This document shows positions 8,348-16,146 of a stretch of 64,000 nucleotides of DNA, one piece after another (position 1 is the stretch's first letter; each line of letters starts with the position of its first letter). The DNA comes from Kitasatospora aureofaciens. Lineage in GTDB: Bacteria; Actinomycetota; Actinomycetes; Streptomycetales; Streptomycetaceae. Location: assembly GCF_019192735.1 (NCBI RefSeq), contig NZ_JAHTKP010000019.1:1-64000 (forward strand). Reading direction: 5' to 3'. The position numbers and the translations under genes were made by a program. The notes under the pieces were generated by a model. It was given only the letters and a program-made list of their open reading frames with translations, was not told the origin of the DNA and did not search any database.

Positions 8348-8743
8348 CTAGTCGATGAAGACGCTCCATGCGTTGTCGGTGGGCGGGGGCCGCCTGCTGT
8401 CACTGGCCTCCTGGATGAACCGGCCGGTGATCTCGTGCGAGATGATCTTCAGGCCGTCCCGGTTCAGCAGGTGGGCCGCCCCGATGTGGTCGGAGTGGGC
8501 GTGGCTGTAGATCAGGTGCGTGAGCGGCTTCGCGGTGACCTCTGCGACGGCCGCCGGCAGCTGCTCTTCCAGGGCCGGAGGAGCGTCCACGAGGACGACG
8601 CCCTTCTTGGTCACCACGAACATCGTGTTGATCATCCCTTGAGTGATGCCGTAGACACCGCAGCCGAGATCTGTGACGGCATGGCCGGATGCGGGGATGT
8701 CCGCACCTTGAGCGAACTCCGGCAGAGGTGCGAATTCCGTCAT
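8348..8743 (-). CDS. short metallo-beta-lactamase-fold protein, probably 3'-truncated
   Basis: A 131-residue protein with the N-terminal half of the MBL fold: DLGCGVYGITQGMINTMFVV, KKGVVLVDAPPALEEQLPAA and the zinc-binding HxHxDH box in IYSHAHSDHIGAAHLL. Family members are usually 250-330 residues and continue with two more metal-binding histidines; here the reading stops at 8348 after RRPPPTDNAWSVFID. The second zinc-site half is therefore missing, and no continuation is visible in the 67 bp before the dehydrogenase gene. The ATG ending at 8743 has GAGGAG upstream, so it may still be translated. It is either a decayed hydrolase or a stand-alone half domain; I favour decay, as with the neighbouring OYE gene. 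Confidence 0.7.
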   Translation of the reverse strand: MTEFAPLPEFAQGADIPASGHAVTDLGCGVYGITQGMINTMFVVTKKGVVLVDAPPALEEQLPAAVAEVTAKPLTHLIYSHAHSDHIGAAHLLNRDGLKIISHEITGRFIQEASDSRRPPPTDNAWSVFID

Positions 8744-8818
8744 GTGCGGTCTCCTCGTCTGCTCGTCACGTCAGCCCGCCCCCAGGGGGGCGATGCCCCC
8801 GCCTTGGCCGGGGCGGGG

Positions 8819-9370
8819 TCAGGATGCCTGGTTGCAGAGGACATCGACGTAGGTGCGGGCGTCCACCTCGGTCAGCGTCCAGGGCAGGAAGATGACCCGG
8901 TAGATGATCGGGCTCACGACCCGGTCGATGACCTGGTCGCCGGTGAAATTGCTGCCCGGTCGGGCGGCGAAGGCGGCGGCTTCCGCCCGCCGGTCGCGCA
9001 GGCAGTCCGACTCGCTCTCACCGGCCGCGGCGGCACCGCCCCGCAGCAGCGACGCGTTCACCGGCTTGCCGTAGTGGCTGATCAGCTCCTGCGCCCATGC
9101 GGTCAGGTCCGCCCGCAGGTCCCCGCTGTCGGGAAGGCTCCGTTCCGGGTCGAGCCGGTAGGTCGCCAGGTCGTTGATCATGGTCCGGACATCGCCCCAG
9201 CGCCGGTAGATGCTGGAGTGATTCACTCCCGCACGCTCCGCGACCAGCGGGATCGTGACGGCGTCGCTGCCGCGTTCGGCGATCAGTTCCTCGACGGCCT
9301 TCCTGATGGACGCCAGCACCAGGGCACTGCGGCCGCCTGTGCGCCGCCGCGGGATCGATTCTGCATCCAT
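8819..9370 (-). CDS. TetR/AcrR family transcriptional regulator
   Basis: A 183-residue regulator. The N-terminal TetR DNA-binding domain spans about residues 14-62: ALVLASIRKAVEELIAERG, then the helix-turn-helix VTIPLVAERAGVNHSSIYRRW. The C-terminal domain is a TetR_C-type ligand pocket, ending in a dimer-type helix FLPWTLTEVDARTYVDVL. It is divergent from the MFS transporter gene, with 91 bp between the starts, and the gap carries two similar operator-like elements, so it probably represses the transporter and its own operon. The chosen ATG ends at 9370; no clear ribosome-binding site precedes it, and the promoter-side repeat is only 10 bp away, so the transcript may be leaderless. It heads the likely operon TetR - MBL - alcohol dehydrogenase. 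Confidence 0.85.
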   Translation of the reverse strand: MDAESIPRRRTGGRSALVLASIRKAVEELIAERGSDAVTIPLVAERAGVNHSSIYRRWGDVRTMINDLATYRLDPERSLPDSGDLRADLTAWAQELISHYGKPVNASLLRGGAAAAGESESDCLRDRRAEAAAFAARPGSNFTGDQVIDRVVSPIIYRVIFLPWTLTEVDARTYVDVLCNQAS

Positions 9371-9380
9371 GTGACCACTG

Positions 9381-9451
9381 TAACGCACAACTCTTGGCAT
9401 TAGCGCGCGCTCGGGTCTATGCTGCATTTAACGCACAGCAATTGGCATTAG
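9381..9451. promoter_or_regulatory. paired TetR-type operators in the TetR/MFS divergent promoter
   Basis: Two 23-bp direct repeats, 9381-9403 and 9429-9451, fit TAACGCACA-N5-TTGGCATTAG; each is also an imperfect dyad (TAAYGC-N10-GCRTTA). The copies are offset by 48 bp. A plausible sigma-70-like promoter for the transporter lies between and over them: TTGGCA at 9394-9399 and TATGCT at 9418-9423, 18 bp apart. The second repeat runs into the AGGAGG site (9450-9455) of the transporter gene. This is the expected layout for a TetR regulator blocking a divergent exporter promoter. Confidence 0.7.
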
Positions 9452-9461
9452 GAGGCTTGCA

Positions 9462-10715
9462 ATGTCCCCCAGCGCCACCCGGCCGGACCGCATCACCGGC
9501 CCCGCCTCCATCCAGTCCGCCCGGCCCCGCCGACTGCTCCCTTCCTCTGCGGCATTCGCTGGTTCGGCCGCCGCTTTCGCGGCCCTCTACGTCGCCGCGG
9601 GCGCCCCTACGCCGCTGCTGGTCGTCCTCGAACAGCAGTGGCACTTCCCTCCGTGGGTACTGACGGTCGCCTTCGCCTCCTACGCGCTCGGGCTGCTGGC
9701 GGCACTGCTGGTCGCCGGATCACTGTCCGACCACGTCGGACGCCGCCCCGTCCTGATCGGATCGCTCGTGGTGGAACTCGGCGCGATGCTGCTGTTCGTC
9801 TTCGCCGTGAACATCGGCTGGGTCATCGCCGCCCGCACCATCCAGGGCGTCGCCACCGGCGCCGCGACGAGCGCCTTCTCCGCCTCGATCGTGGAACACG
9901 CCCCGGAACGGCACAAGAAGCTCGCCACCATCATCACCAGCGTCGCCCCCGCCGGCGGACTCGGTGTCGGCGCCCTGCTGACCGGTGCAACAATCCAGTT
10001 CAGCAGCCACGCCACGCTGATCGTCTTCACGGCTCTTGCGGTCGTCATGGCCGTCGGCGCCGGCATCGCCGCCTCCTCCGCAGAGACGGCCACCCCCCGT
10101 CCCGGGGCGGCCCGCTCCCTGATCCCGCGCGTCGTGGTGCCCGCGGCCGCGCGCCGGGAGTTCCTGGCAGGCATCCCCGCGCACATGGCCGCATGGATGC
10201 TGGCCGGTCTGTTCATGGGGCTGGTGCCCACCATCATCCGGGATCTGCTGGGTCTGCACAGCGGCCTCCTGAACGGCGCCACCGCCTTCGTCGAACCCGC
10301 GGCAGCAGCGGTGGCCGGCCTGTTCCTCGGGCGTCTGACGGCACGACGCACCATAGTCGTCGGCGCCGTCGGCGTCCTGCTGGGAACAGCCGTCATCGAA
10401 TCCGGTGTCGCCACCGGCATCCTGGCCCTGCTGTGGGCCGGCGGCATCATCGGCGGGGTGGGCTTCGGAGCCTCCTTCTCCGGAGCCATCCGCACCATCG
10501 CCCCGCTCGCGCAGCCCCACCGGAGGGCGGCACTGTTCGCGGCCGTCTACCTGGTCGCGTACCTCAGCTTCGGCATACCGACGATCATCGCAGGACTCCT
10601 GATCGCCCCGATCGGACTCCTGCACACCGTCCTCGGCTACGGCATCGCCGTCATCCTCGCAGCCGCCCTCGCGATCCTCGCCCAGCACCGCCTCACCCAC
10701 CGCGCACCCGGATAG
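9462..10715 (+). CDS. MFS exporter (12-TM drug/metabolite antiporter type)
   Basis: A 417-residue integral membrane protein of the major facilitator superfamily. About twelve hydrophobic segments are visible. The family loop-2/3 signature (motif A) appears as GSLSDHVGRRPVLIG after TM2, and TM4 carries AARTIQGVATGAATSAF. There is a central polar loop, ASSAETATPRPGAARS, between the two six-helix halves. It most likely exports a hydrophobic toxic compound by proton antiport; the substrate is not predictable. The ATG at 9462 has AGGAGG seven bases upstream. It is divergent from the TetR gene and controlled by the paired repeats between them. Confidence 0.88.
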   Translation: MSPSATRPDRITGPASIQSARPRRLLPSSAAFAGSAAAFAALYVAAGAPTPLLVVLEQQWHFPPWVLTVAFASYALGLLAALLVAGSLSDHVGRRPVLIGSLVVELGAMLLFVFAVNIGWVIAARTIQGVATGAATSAFSASIVEHAPERHKKLATIITSVAPAGGLGVGALLTGATIQFSSHATLIVFTALAVVMAVGAGIAASSAETATPRPGAARSLIPRVVVPAAARREFLAGIPAHMAAWMLAGLFMGLVPTIIRDLLGLHSGLLNGATAFVEPAAAAVAGLFLGRLTARRTIVVGAVGVLLGTAVIESGVATGILALLWAGGIIGGVGFGASFSGAIRTIAPLAQPHRRAALFAAVYLVAYLSFGIPTIIAGLLIAPIGLLHTVLGYGIAVILAAALAILAQHRLTHRAPG

Positions 10716-11127
10716 CCCCCGGGCTGGTGCGAAGAATGAGGGCGACCGGCCGGAAGACGGCGGCCTGAAGCCCTGTTTTCGCCTGCCCCGAGGCACCGTG
10801 GCCGCAGAAGCCTGGAGTTGCGGCTGGAGTTGTTGAGTGCTGCACGCCACGGTTCGGAAGGGATCGCCGATTGTCACCGACGGTGACTCAGGGGCCGGAG
10901 CTTCTCCGGCGGCGCGGGGATGCCAGGCCTGTAGTGGCCCGCTGAGGATGTGCTGCTTGTGTCCGTCCGGGGAGGAAGCGGGCTGCGGGCACTGTCGGAG
11001 CCGGGCAACGGCCCTTGGCCGGCCGGATGGTGAGCGACGTGCGAGGTTGGGCGGACAGGGGTGGGCGCGAGCGTGGGACGCCGGGGGTTCCGGTTGTTCA
11101 GGCAAGGAGGAGGGCAAAGTGACGGAA
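10716..11127. other. non-coding stretch after the MFS gene
   Basis: No gene recognised. Open frames here (for example a + frame from 10837 with a Cys-rich CQACSGPLRMCCLC stretch) lack a ribosome-binding site, domain similarity and consistent codon bias. The right end holds the hairpin that follows the phosphatase gene. Confidence 0.5.
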
Positions 11128-11156
11128 GGCACCGCCCGGACCTCGCGGGCGGTGCC
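11128..11156 (-). terminator. hairpin terminator of the acid phosphatase gene
   Basis: A perfect 11-bp stem GGCACCGCCCG / CGGGCGGTGCC around a 7-nt loop, starting 17 bp beyond the phosphatase stop codon (read on the minus strand). There is no long U tract, which is usual for streptomycete terminators. Confidence 0.7.
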
Positions 11157-11173
11157 GTGGCCTGTGCCTGCCG

Positions 11174-11830
11174 TCAGGAGAGCAGGCCGTTGTAGTCCGG
11201 CAGCTTGAAGGTCTGCTCGGCGTGGCCGCCGTTGATGTCGGTCCAGTTGTTGCCGATGTTGGCGATGATCGTGTAGCCCTCGTTCTCCACCTTGATCCGC
11301 TGGTTCGTCTTGAACTGCTGGACCGGCTCGAACAGATCGCTGACGTCCCGTCCGCGCAGCTCGTCCACGGTGTAGCCGGCCTCGGCCAGGCTGTGACGGG
11401 TGATCGGGTCGATGAAGTCCAGCCGCGCGGTGACGAAGATCAGCGCGACGCCGCGCGAGTGGGCGTACTGCGCCAGCTGCACGACCGGTGCGATGCCCGG
11501 CATCGTGAACGGGTGGAAGTGCGTGGCGAGCGTGGTGTTGTCGATGTCGAACACGATCGCGAGGTGCTGGTCCGTGGGCTGGGCCGTGCGCTGCTCGACG
11601 TATGCGCGGGCCGGCGCGATCGCGGTGCTCACGTCGGTCAGCCACTGCTCTTCGGTCACCGTTCCGGTGCTCGCGGTGCCGGTGCTTGCGGTGTTGGTGC
11701 TCGCGGTGCCGGCGCTCGCCGGGGCGGCCGCCGCCGGGTGCGCCGGGGCGGCGATCGCGGGGGCGGCGAGGCCGGTGGTGATCGCGGCCGTCAGGGCCGC
11801 GGTGGTGACGAACTTCGCCTTGATGCTCAT
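11174..11830 (-). CDS. secreted HAD-family acid phosphatase (class B-like)
   Basis: A 218-residue exported protein. A signal peptide (MSIKAKFVTTAALTAAITTG, cleavage near APAIAAPA) precedes a low-complexity Ser/Thr/Ala linker with repeats of TASTGT. The catalytic part is HAD subfamily IIIB: motif I FDIDNTTL with the nucleophilic and acid/base aspartates, motif II LIFVTARL, and a late acidic motif around NIGNNWTDINGGHAEQTF. It should hydrolyse phosphomonoesters outside the cell, presumably for phosphate or nucleotide scavenging. The ATG ending at 11830 gives a complete signal peptide; the ribosome-binding site (GAAAGG) is weak and distant. An operator shared with the neighbouring TetR gene lies about 110 bp upstream. 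A strong hairpin follows the stop. Confidence 0.85.
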   Translation of the reverse strand: MSIKAKFVTTAALTAAITTGLAAPAIAAPAHPAAAAPASAGTASTNTASTGTASTGTVTEEQWLTDVSTAIAPARAYVEQRTAQPTDQHLAIVFDIDNTTLATHFHPFTMPGIAPVVQLAQYAHSRGVALIFVTARLDFIDPITRHSLAEAGYTVDELRGRDVSDLFEPVQQFKTNQRIKVENEGYTIIANIGNNWTDINGGHAEQTFKLPDYNGLLS

Positions 11831-11928
11831 GTCTGGGGCTCGGCCTTTCTTCTGCTGAGGCGTGAACCGGCTCGTGGGTGAGAGGTCGCCTTCCGGGTGT
11901 CGCGAGGGCATGCCGGATGCGGCCCACT

Positions 11929-11992
11929 GGGCGCCCAATAAAACTAGAGCCAGTAGTTTTAGCTCGGCATGAAGGTACACCAGTCCGCGTTC
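11929..11992. promoter_or_regulatory. TetR operator/promoter module, copy A
   Basis: Centre AAAACTA-GAGCCAG-TAGTTTT at 11940-11960, a 7-bp dyad with a 7-bp spacer. It is embedded in a 64-bp block that recurs in inverted orientation at 12748-12810: shared elements GGCGCCC before it and GTACACCAGTCCGCGTTC (11975-11992) after it. It lies about 110 bp upstream of the acid phosphatase start, so the TetR protein encoded between the two copies probably controls the phosphatase. Confidence 0.75.
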
Positions 11993-12074
11993 GCGGTCCG
12001 ACGCCGGGGGCAAGGGCGGGCGCGGGGGTGCGACGACGCACCTCAGGTGCCGGCCGGTTCTGGCTGACGCTACG

Positions 12075-12698
12075 TCAGTTGTGCCGCTGGGGCCGCAGGC
12101 TGTTCAGGATCTCCTCGAAGCCGCGGATCAGGATGGTCAGGCCGGTCTCGAAGGCGAGGTCGCTGAGGTTCGGCGGGGCGGTGAGGATGGGTTCCAGGCC
12201 GGGCGGCAGGCCTTCGGCCGGCAGTGACAGCTCGCGCGGCAGGCCGAAGTCGAGGGCCGCGCCGGCGAGGAAGTACTCGAGGCACTGCACGATCGGTGCC
12301 AGGCGGTCCTCCGGCCAGCCCGCCTCGCGCAGCACTGCGAGGGTGTTGGCGTAGCTCTGGAACGCGGCGATGGATCGCGTCGGCCGTGTCACCAGCAGTG
12401 GAACCATGTTCGGGTGGGCGGCGAACGTTGCGCGGTAGGTGCGTGCCCAGCTGTCGAGCGCGGCGGTCCAGGGGCGGATGGTCGGGTCGAGATCCATCTC
12501 GGCGACGATGAGCTCGCTGATCCCGTCGACGATCTCGGCGCGGCTGGAGACGTAGTTGTAGAGGGACGGGCCCTTGACGCCCAGTCGGGCCGCGAGTCGG
12601 GTGGTCGACAGGGCCTCGGCGCCCTCCTCGTCGACCAGGGCGAGAGCGGCTTCCATGATCCCGTCCCGGGTCAGCAGCGGCCGTGACGGCCTGCCCAT
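12075..12698 (-). CDS. TetR family regulator with tetracycline-repressor-like C-terminal domain
   Basis: A 207-residue regulator. The DNA-binding domain covers about residues 9-55: LTRDGIMEAALALVDEEG and the helix-turn-helix TTRLAARLGVKGPSLYNYV. The rest (IVDGISELIVAEMDLDP, WARTYRATFAAHPNMVPLLV) resembles the TetR_C_1 effector-binding dimerisation domain. The ATG ending at 12698 has a strong GAGAGGAGGG site; the longer GTG frame from 12731 does not. Two inverted copies of one operator/promoter module flank the gene, one in its own promoter and one beyond its 3' end at the acid phosphatase gene. This predicts autoregulation plus control of the phosphatase and possibly of the lipoprotein gene at 13050. 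The ligand is unknown. Confidence 0.88.
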   Translation of the reverse strand: MGRPSRPLLTRDGIMEAALALVDEEGAEALSTTRLAARLGVKGPSLYNYVSSRAEIVDGISELIVAEMDLDPTIRPWTAALDSWARTYRATFAAHPNMVPLLVTRPTRSIAAFQSYANTLAVLREAGWPEDRLAPIVQCLEYFLAGAALDFGLPRELSLPAEGLPPGLEPILTAPPNLSDLAFETGLTILIRGFEEILNSLRPQRHN

Positions 12699-12747
12699 CT
12701 CGCCCTCCTCTCGCTGTCCGAGTCCGTCCACCCCGGTGCTGGGCTGT

Positions 12748-12810
12748 GAACGCGGACTAGTGTACGTTCTCGCCAGGCGAAACTACTGGCTCTAGTTTTA
12801 TGGGGCGCCG
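12748..12810. promoter_or_regulatory. TetR operator/promoter module, copy B
   Basis: Dyad GAAACTA-CTGGCTC-TAGTTTT at 12779-12799, the reverse complement of copy A with one changed base. On the minus strand it is followed by TACACT (12759-12764), a plausible -10 box, then AGTCCGCGTTC, which leads into the TetR gene. On the plus strand it faces the lipoprotein gene 240 bp away. Confidence 0.75.
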
Positions 12811-12987
12811 GGTGGATCCTGCCTGGTGGCACCCCGTGCTGCCAGGCATGGCCGCGGAGAACAACTTGTCTCCGCCGGCTTGGCCGACGGCGGACTTCGG
12901 CTGCCACCCGCGCGATCCCTCAACTTGCCGGAACCCGCTGCGGTTTCTCCCGTGGTGGACCTCGCCGACGCGAAGTCTGGCATGCCC

Positions 12988-13010
12988 TTGACATTTCATT
13001 GGCATGTCAA
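12988..13010. promoter_or_regulatory. 7-bp dyad upstream of the lipoprotein gene
   Basis: Perfect inverted repeat TTGACAT-N9-ATGTCAA, 40 bp before the lipoprotein start. The left arm contains a consensus -35 box, TTGACA. It could be an operator overlapping a promoter; no good -10 box is seen at 17-18 bp, so the promoter is not proven. Confidence 0.5.
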
Positions 13011-13049
13011 CAGTCCTCTGTCCGCCTTTCGCCGAAGGTGACCCTCCGC

Positions 13050-14648
13050 ATGTCCATGCGCACCCTCGCGCTGCCCGCGCTCGCCGCATCCGTTGTGCTC
13101 TCGCTCAGCGCCTGCGATCCGACGGCGCCGGCCGCCCAGTCCGCCAGCCCTTCCAGCGCGGCCGCCCTGGCCGCATCCACCACGACCGACGGGAACCCGT
13201 CGGACTCGCAGACCCCCTCGGGAAGCCAGCGGGTGACCCTGGTGACTCCCGCCGCCGACCAGGCGCAGGCCGGATCGTCAGCCGGAGCGCCGACCGGAGC
13301 ACCGACCGGATCCGCGATCGCATCGCCTGCCGGACCGTCCACCGGCCCGACCGCTCCGACTGCGGCGCAGGCCGCCCCGAGCGCCGCCGGCCCCGCCGTC
13401 GCCGGCACGCCCGCGCCGAACTCGGCGCCGACCGGCCCGGTCCCGTCGGGGGCGCCCGCGACGGCCGGCACCCCCGACCTCAAGCTGGACTCCTACGACC
13501 AGCAGAGCGGCAAGGTCGTCCTCGCCGCCGCCGACAGCGGCAACCCTGGCACCCCCAGCCCGGCCGCCTCGGCCGCTGCCACCGCTGCCGTCCGGCCCGG
13601 CGAGCTGATCGACAGTCCGCCGTCGGCCGCCGCACCGCACGGAGCGCTGCTCGCCATCACCGAGGTCAAGTCGGCCGCCGACGGCAAGGTCGCAGCCAGC
13701 ACCCGCCCGGCCACCATCTCCGAACTGCTCGGCCGGACCTGGGCCGACATCAAGAGCGCCCTCGACCCGCACAAGATCCAGGTCACCCCGAAGCTCAAGG
13801 ACCTCAAGGCCTCCTACGTCCCGAACCCCGACGGTGGCAACGGCTCCGCCTCGGCCGCCCTGGAACTGGACGCCAACGACTCCGTCCCGCTGCCCGGCGG
13901 GGCCACGGCCACGCTCAGCGGCTCGCTGGAACTCGACCCCAGCGTCACCTTCTCCTACCACGGCGCCAACGGCATCCTCGGTGCCGACCGGGCCAAGGTC
14001 GGCTTCGACCTCGGCGCGCACGCCAACTGGCACCTCACCGCGAGCCTTTCCGGCTCCACCGGCCAGGTGAAGATCCCGATCGCCACCCTCACGGCCACCC
14101 CCACGGTCATGGTCGGCCAGGTGCCCGTCGTGATCACCCTCAACCTGACCGTCTACGCCGAGGTCAGTGCCGACGGCACCGTGACCGTCGACACCACGCA
14201 GCAGGTCGACGGCGACTGGGGGATCCACGCCGACTACACCAAGGCGGGTGGCTGGACCTCCGCGACCGAACCCGTCACCACCAAGGTCTCCCCGGTCAAG
14301 GCGACATTCACCGGCACCGCCAACGTGCGCAGCGGCCTGGTCGCGGACGGCTCCGTCGCGCTCTACGACAGCCTGGGCGTGAAGGCGACCGTCGAGCCGT
14401 ACCTGCGGGCGGCCGTGGACGGCCGGGTCAGCATCGACAGCAGCGCCGGCAAGCCCACCGTCACCGGCACGGCCGGCCTCTACGGCGGGCTCGACGTGAC
14501 CGGAGCCGTGCTGGCGCGCATCGCCATCCTCGGCACCCCGCTGCTGGAGAAGGACCTGCCGTTCAAGCAGTACCACAACGAATGGCCCATCATCACCCGC
14601 TCGGTGGGCAACGCGACGCCGAACACCACTGCCACACTCGCTCGCTGA
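13050..14648 (+). CDS. large putative lipoprotein, repeat-rich N terminus and beta-rich C terminus
   Basis: A 532-residue exported protein. The N terminus MSMRTLALPALAASVVL ends in a lipobox-like LSAC, so Cys near residue 23 is probably lipidated and the protein anchored to the outer face of the membrane. Residues 25-190 are Ala/Pro/Ser/Thr/Gly-rich with short repeats (GAPTGAPTG, SPAGPSTGPTAPTAAQ), a cell-wall-spanning stalk. From about residue 200 the sequence is alternating hydrophilic/hydrophobic and probably beta-rich (ITEVKSAADGKVAAS, TATLSGSLELDPSVTFSY, VDGDWGIHADYTKAGGWTSA). No enzyme family recognised. The start is ATG 13050 (or 13056) with GAAGG 11 bases upstream. A dyad precedes it and a strong hairpin follows, so it is monocistronic. 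It may belong to the TetR operator regulon to its left. Confidence 0.75.
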   Translation: MSMRTLALPALAASVVLSLSACDPTAPAAQSASPSSAAALAASTTTDGNPSDSQTPSGSQRVTLVTPAADQAQAGSSAGAPTGAPTGSAIASPAGPSTGPTAPTAAQAAPSAAGPAVAGTPAPNSAPTGPVPSGAPATAGTPDLKLDSYDQQSGKVVLAAADSGNPGTPSPAASAAATAAVRPGELIDSPPSAAAPHGALLAITEVKSAADGKVAASTRPATISELLGRTWADIKSALDPHKIQVTPKLKDLKASYVPNPDGGNGSASAALELDANDSVPLPGGATATLSGSLELDPSVTFSYHGANGILGADRAKVGFDLGAHANWHLTASLSGSTGQVKIPIATLTATPTVMVGQVPVVITLNLTVYAEVSADGTVTVDTTQQVDGDWGIHADYTKAGGWTSATEPVTTKVSPVKATFTGTANVRSGLVADGSVALYDSLGVKATVEPYLRAAVDGRVSIDSSAGKPTVTGTAGLYGGLDVTGAVLARIAILGTPLLEKDLPFKQYHNEWPIITRSVGNATPNTTATLAR

Positions 14649-14661
14649 CGACCAGTCACAC

Positions 14662-14703
14662 GCTGCCGCGCCCGGGCCAGCCGTTCCGCCCGGGCGCGGC
14701 AGC
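14662..14703 (+). terminator. very strong hairpin terminator
   Basis: A perfect 16-bp stem, GCTGCCGCGCCCGGGC with its exact complement, around a 10-nt loop, 14 bp after the lipoprotein stop codon. All-GC stem without a U tract. Confidence 0.85.
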
Positions 14704-14859
14704 CGCGCGCCCGGCAGGATCGGGCGCGCAGCATCGTGCCGGTGCCGGCCTGCGCGCCGGTCATCGCCGCTGTCGGACCTTGTACACGGCGTCCAGCGCC
14801 AGCAGTGCGCCGCCCCGCACGGTGCCCGCGAGGCCGAGCCGGGAGAGGGCGAGCCGATC

Positions 14860-14931
14860 GTGAAACGCCTGGTCGGCAGAGGCATCCTCACCGAGACCGA
14901 ACCCGGCCTGTTCACCCAGCCCCGCCCATAA
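14860..14931 (+). pseudogene. C-terminal remnant of a hypothetical protein
   Basis: The frame reads VKRLVGRGILTETEPGLFTQ, then PRP and a stop at 14929-14931, continuing in frame from GEGEPI just upstream. This winged-helix-like tail recalls the C terminus of plasmid- or transposon-associated streptomycete proteins. The upstream 100 bp does not give a matching protein, so the gene has lost its front part. Confidence 0.4.
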
Positions 14932-15060
14932 CCCCCGTCGCGGACCCCCGACCAGCGAACCTCACCCAGCCCCGATCACGTTGCTCATCAGGTGTTCTTC
15001 CTTGATCGGGAGTTACACCGATGACGGTGCAGACCCAAGCACGGTGCCCGGTGGCGGGGA

Positions 15061-15732
15061 TCAGGAAGACGAGGTTCGTGCGCTCCGGTGGTTGGGGCCG
15101 GTCAGGAAGATGTAGCCGCTGACGGCCAGGACCCAGAAGGGGAAGACCAGTTCGGACCAGTCGATGTGGACGAACAGCAGCACCAGCGCGACGAGGTAGC
15201 CGAGCCGGACGAGCCAGCGGGGGAAGACGCCCAGACCGTGCCCGATCGTCGTGGTCGACAGGGTCAACACCGCGGCCATGCGCGTGCAGTAGCTGGAGAG
15301 CAGTGTGAGGGTGAGCTGACGGCCGTACTGCCACAGGTGCAGTTGGGAAGACGTCTGGGACGTGTCGGCCGAGGACAGAAGACCGTAGGCCGCTGCCGAG
15401 AGAGCGAAGAGCATGGCCACGAACAGCAGCCCGCCGCCCAGGAAGAGGGTGGCGAAGAACTTGTCTTCCGCCTTCCCGAAGTAGTCCCGCGCCGCACCCA
15501 TGAACCACAGAAAGAAGATCCCGGCGAACGGGACCAGGTCCAGTGCGACCCGCAGGGCATCCCGGCGCGAAGAGTCGGTGACCCAGCTGCCCGCACCACT
15601 CGGATCGGCAGGGACCGTGCTGCGCACCAGGACCATGACGGCGGCCAGCAGCAGGGCGGAGATCACACCCGCCACCCCCGCGGCGCGCGGTGTCCGCAAC
15701 GCTCCTCCCGGCGACGCATCAACGGATCGCAA
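15061..15732 (-). CDS. hypothetical integral membrane protein
   Basis: A 223-residue membrane protein with about five to six hydrophobic segments: VAGVISALLLAAVMVLV, VALDLVPFAGIFFLWFM, FFATLFLGGGLLFVAML, LVRLGYLVALVLLFVHI and ELVFPFWVLAVSGYIFLTG. No conserved domain recognised; streptomycetes have many such DUF-type membrane proteins. I chose the TTG ending at 15732 because GGGAGGAGG lies seven bases upstream; the frame is open to a GTG at 15882, but that region has no ribosome-binding site and would add a non-hydrophobic head. It stands alone on the minus strand. The 330 bp beyond its stop contain only a gene remnant. Confidence 0.6.
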   Translation of the reverse strand: MRSVDASPGGALRTPRAAGVAGVISALLLAAVMVLVRSTVPADPSGAGSWVTDSSRRDALRVALDLVPFAGIFFLWFMGAARDYFGKAEDKFFATLFLGGGLLFVAMLFALSAAAYGLLSSADTSQTSSQLHLWQYGRQLTLTLLSSYCTRMAAVLTLSTTTIGHGLGVFPRWLVRLGYLVALVLLFVHIDWSELVFPFWVLAVSGYIFLTGPNHRSARTSSS

Positions 15733-16146
15733 GTCGTCCTCCTCCCGGCGGGCACCACTACGGATGTACCGGTCAGCGCCGAAATGCGCCCCTGGCAGAC
15801 CGCCCACGGCAAGCGCGAAAGCCACCGCCGACCGCCTATCGTGCCGTGCAGCCACCTGGCGCACCGCCCCGGGACACACCACTCAAGGTGACGACCACCC
15901 TCATGGCCCACCCGAATCGCGGGCCGTCAGGGTAGGCACTTGACCTGTAGCGGCGCCTTCATCAGTGCAGATGGCTACGAGGCTGCAAAGCAACTGTGAG
16001 AGGGCATTTGGTGTGAACGGATTACCCTTTATGCCCTAGTAAGTTCCTCGCCAGGTTGGCGTGGAACAACGCAGGTAGGCATGGGCGCAGAGTGTGCGCG
16101 CTGTTCTGTTCGGGCGGGGCTGCGGCCGGTCTCACTGAGGGGCCGC
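15733..16146. other. intergenic region, no gene seen
   Basis: No supported gene. The AT-richer part contains an inverted repeat AGGGCAT (16001-16007) / ATGCCCT (16031-16037) that could help end the minus-strand phosphatase transcript. The remainder would hold the promoter of the membrane-protein gene. Confidence 0.4.

Noticed and set aside
10837..11208. Cys-rich 123-codon + frame as a zinc-finger protein
   Set aside because: No ribosome-binding site, it runs through the phosphatase terminator and into the phosphatase gene, and the Cys do not form a known pattern.
13004..14863. A 619-codon + frame overlapping the lipoprotein gene
   Set aside because: Arg-rich translation without a signal or domain; the lipoprotein frame has the lipobox, ribosome-binding site and normal composition.
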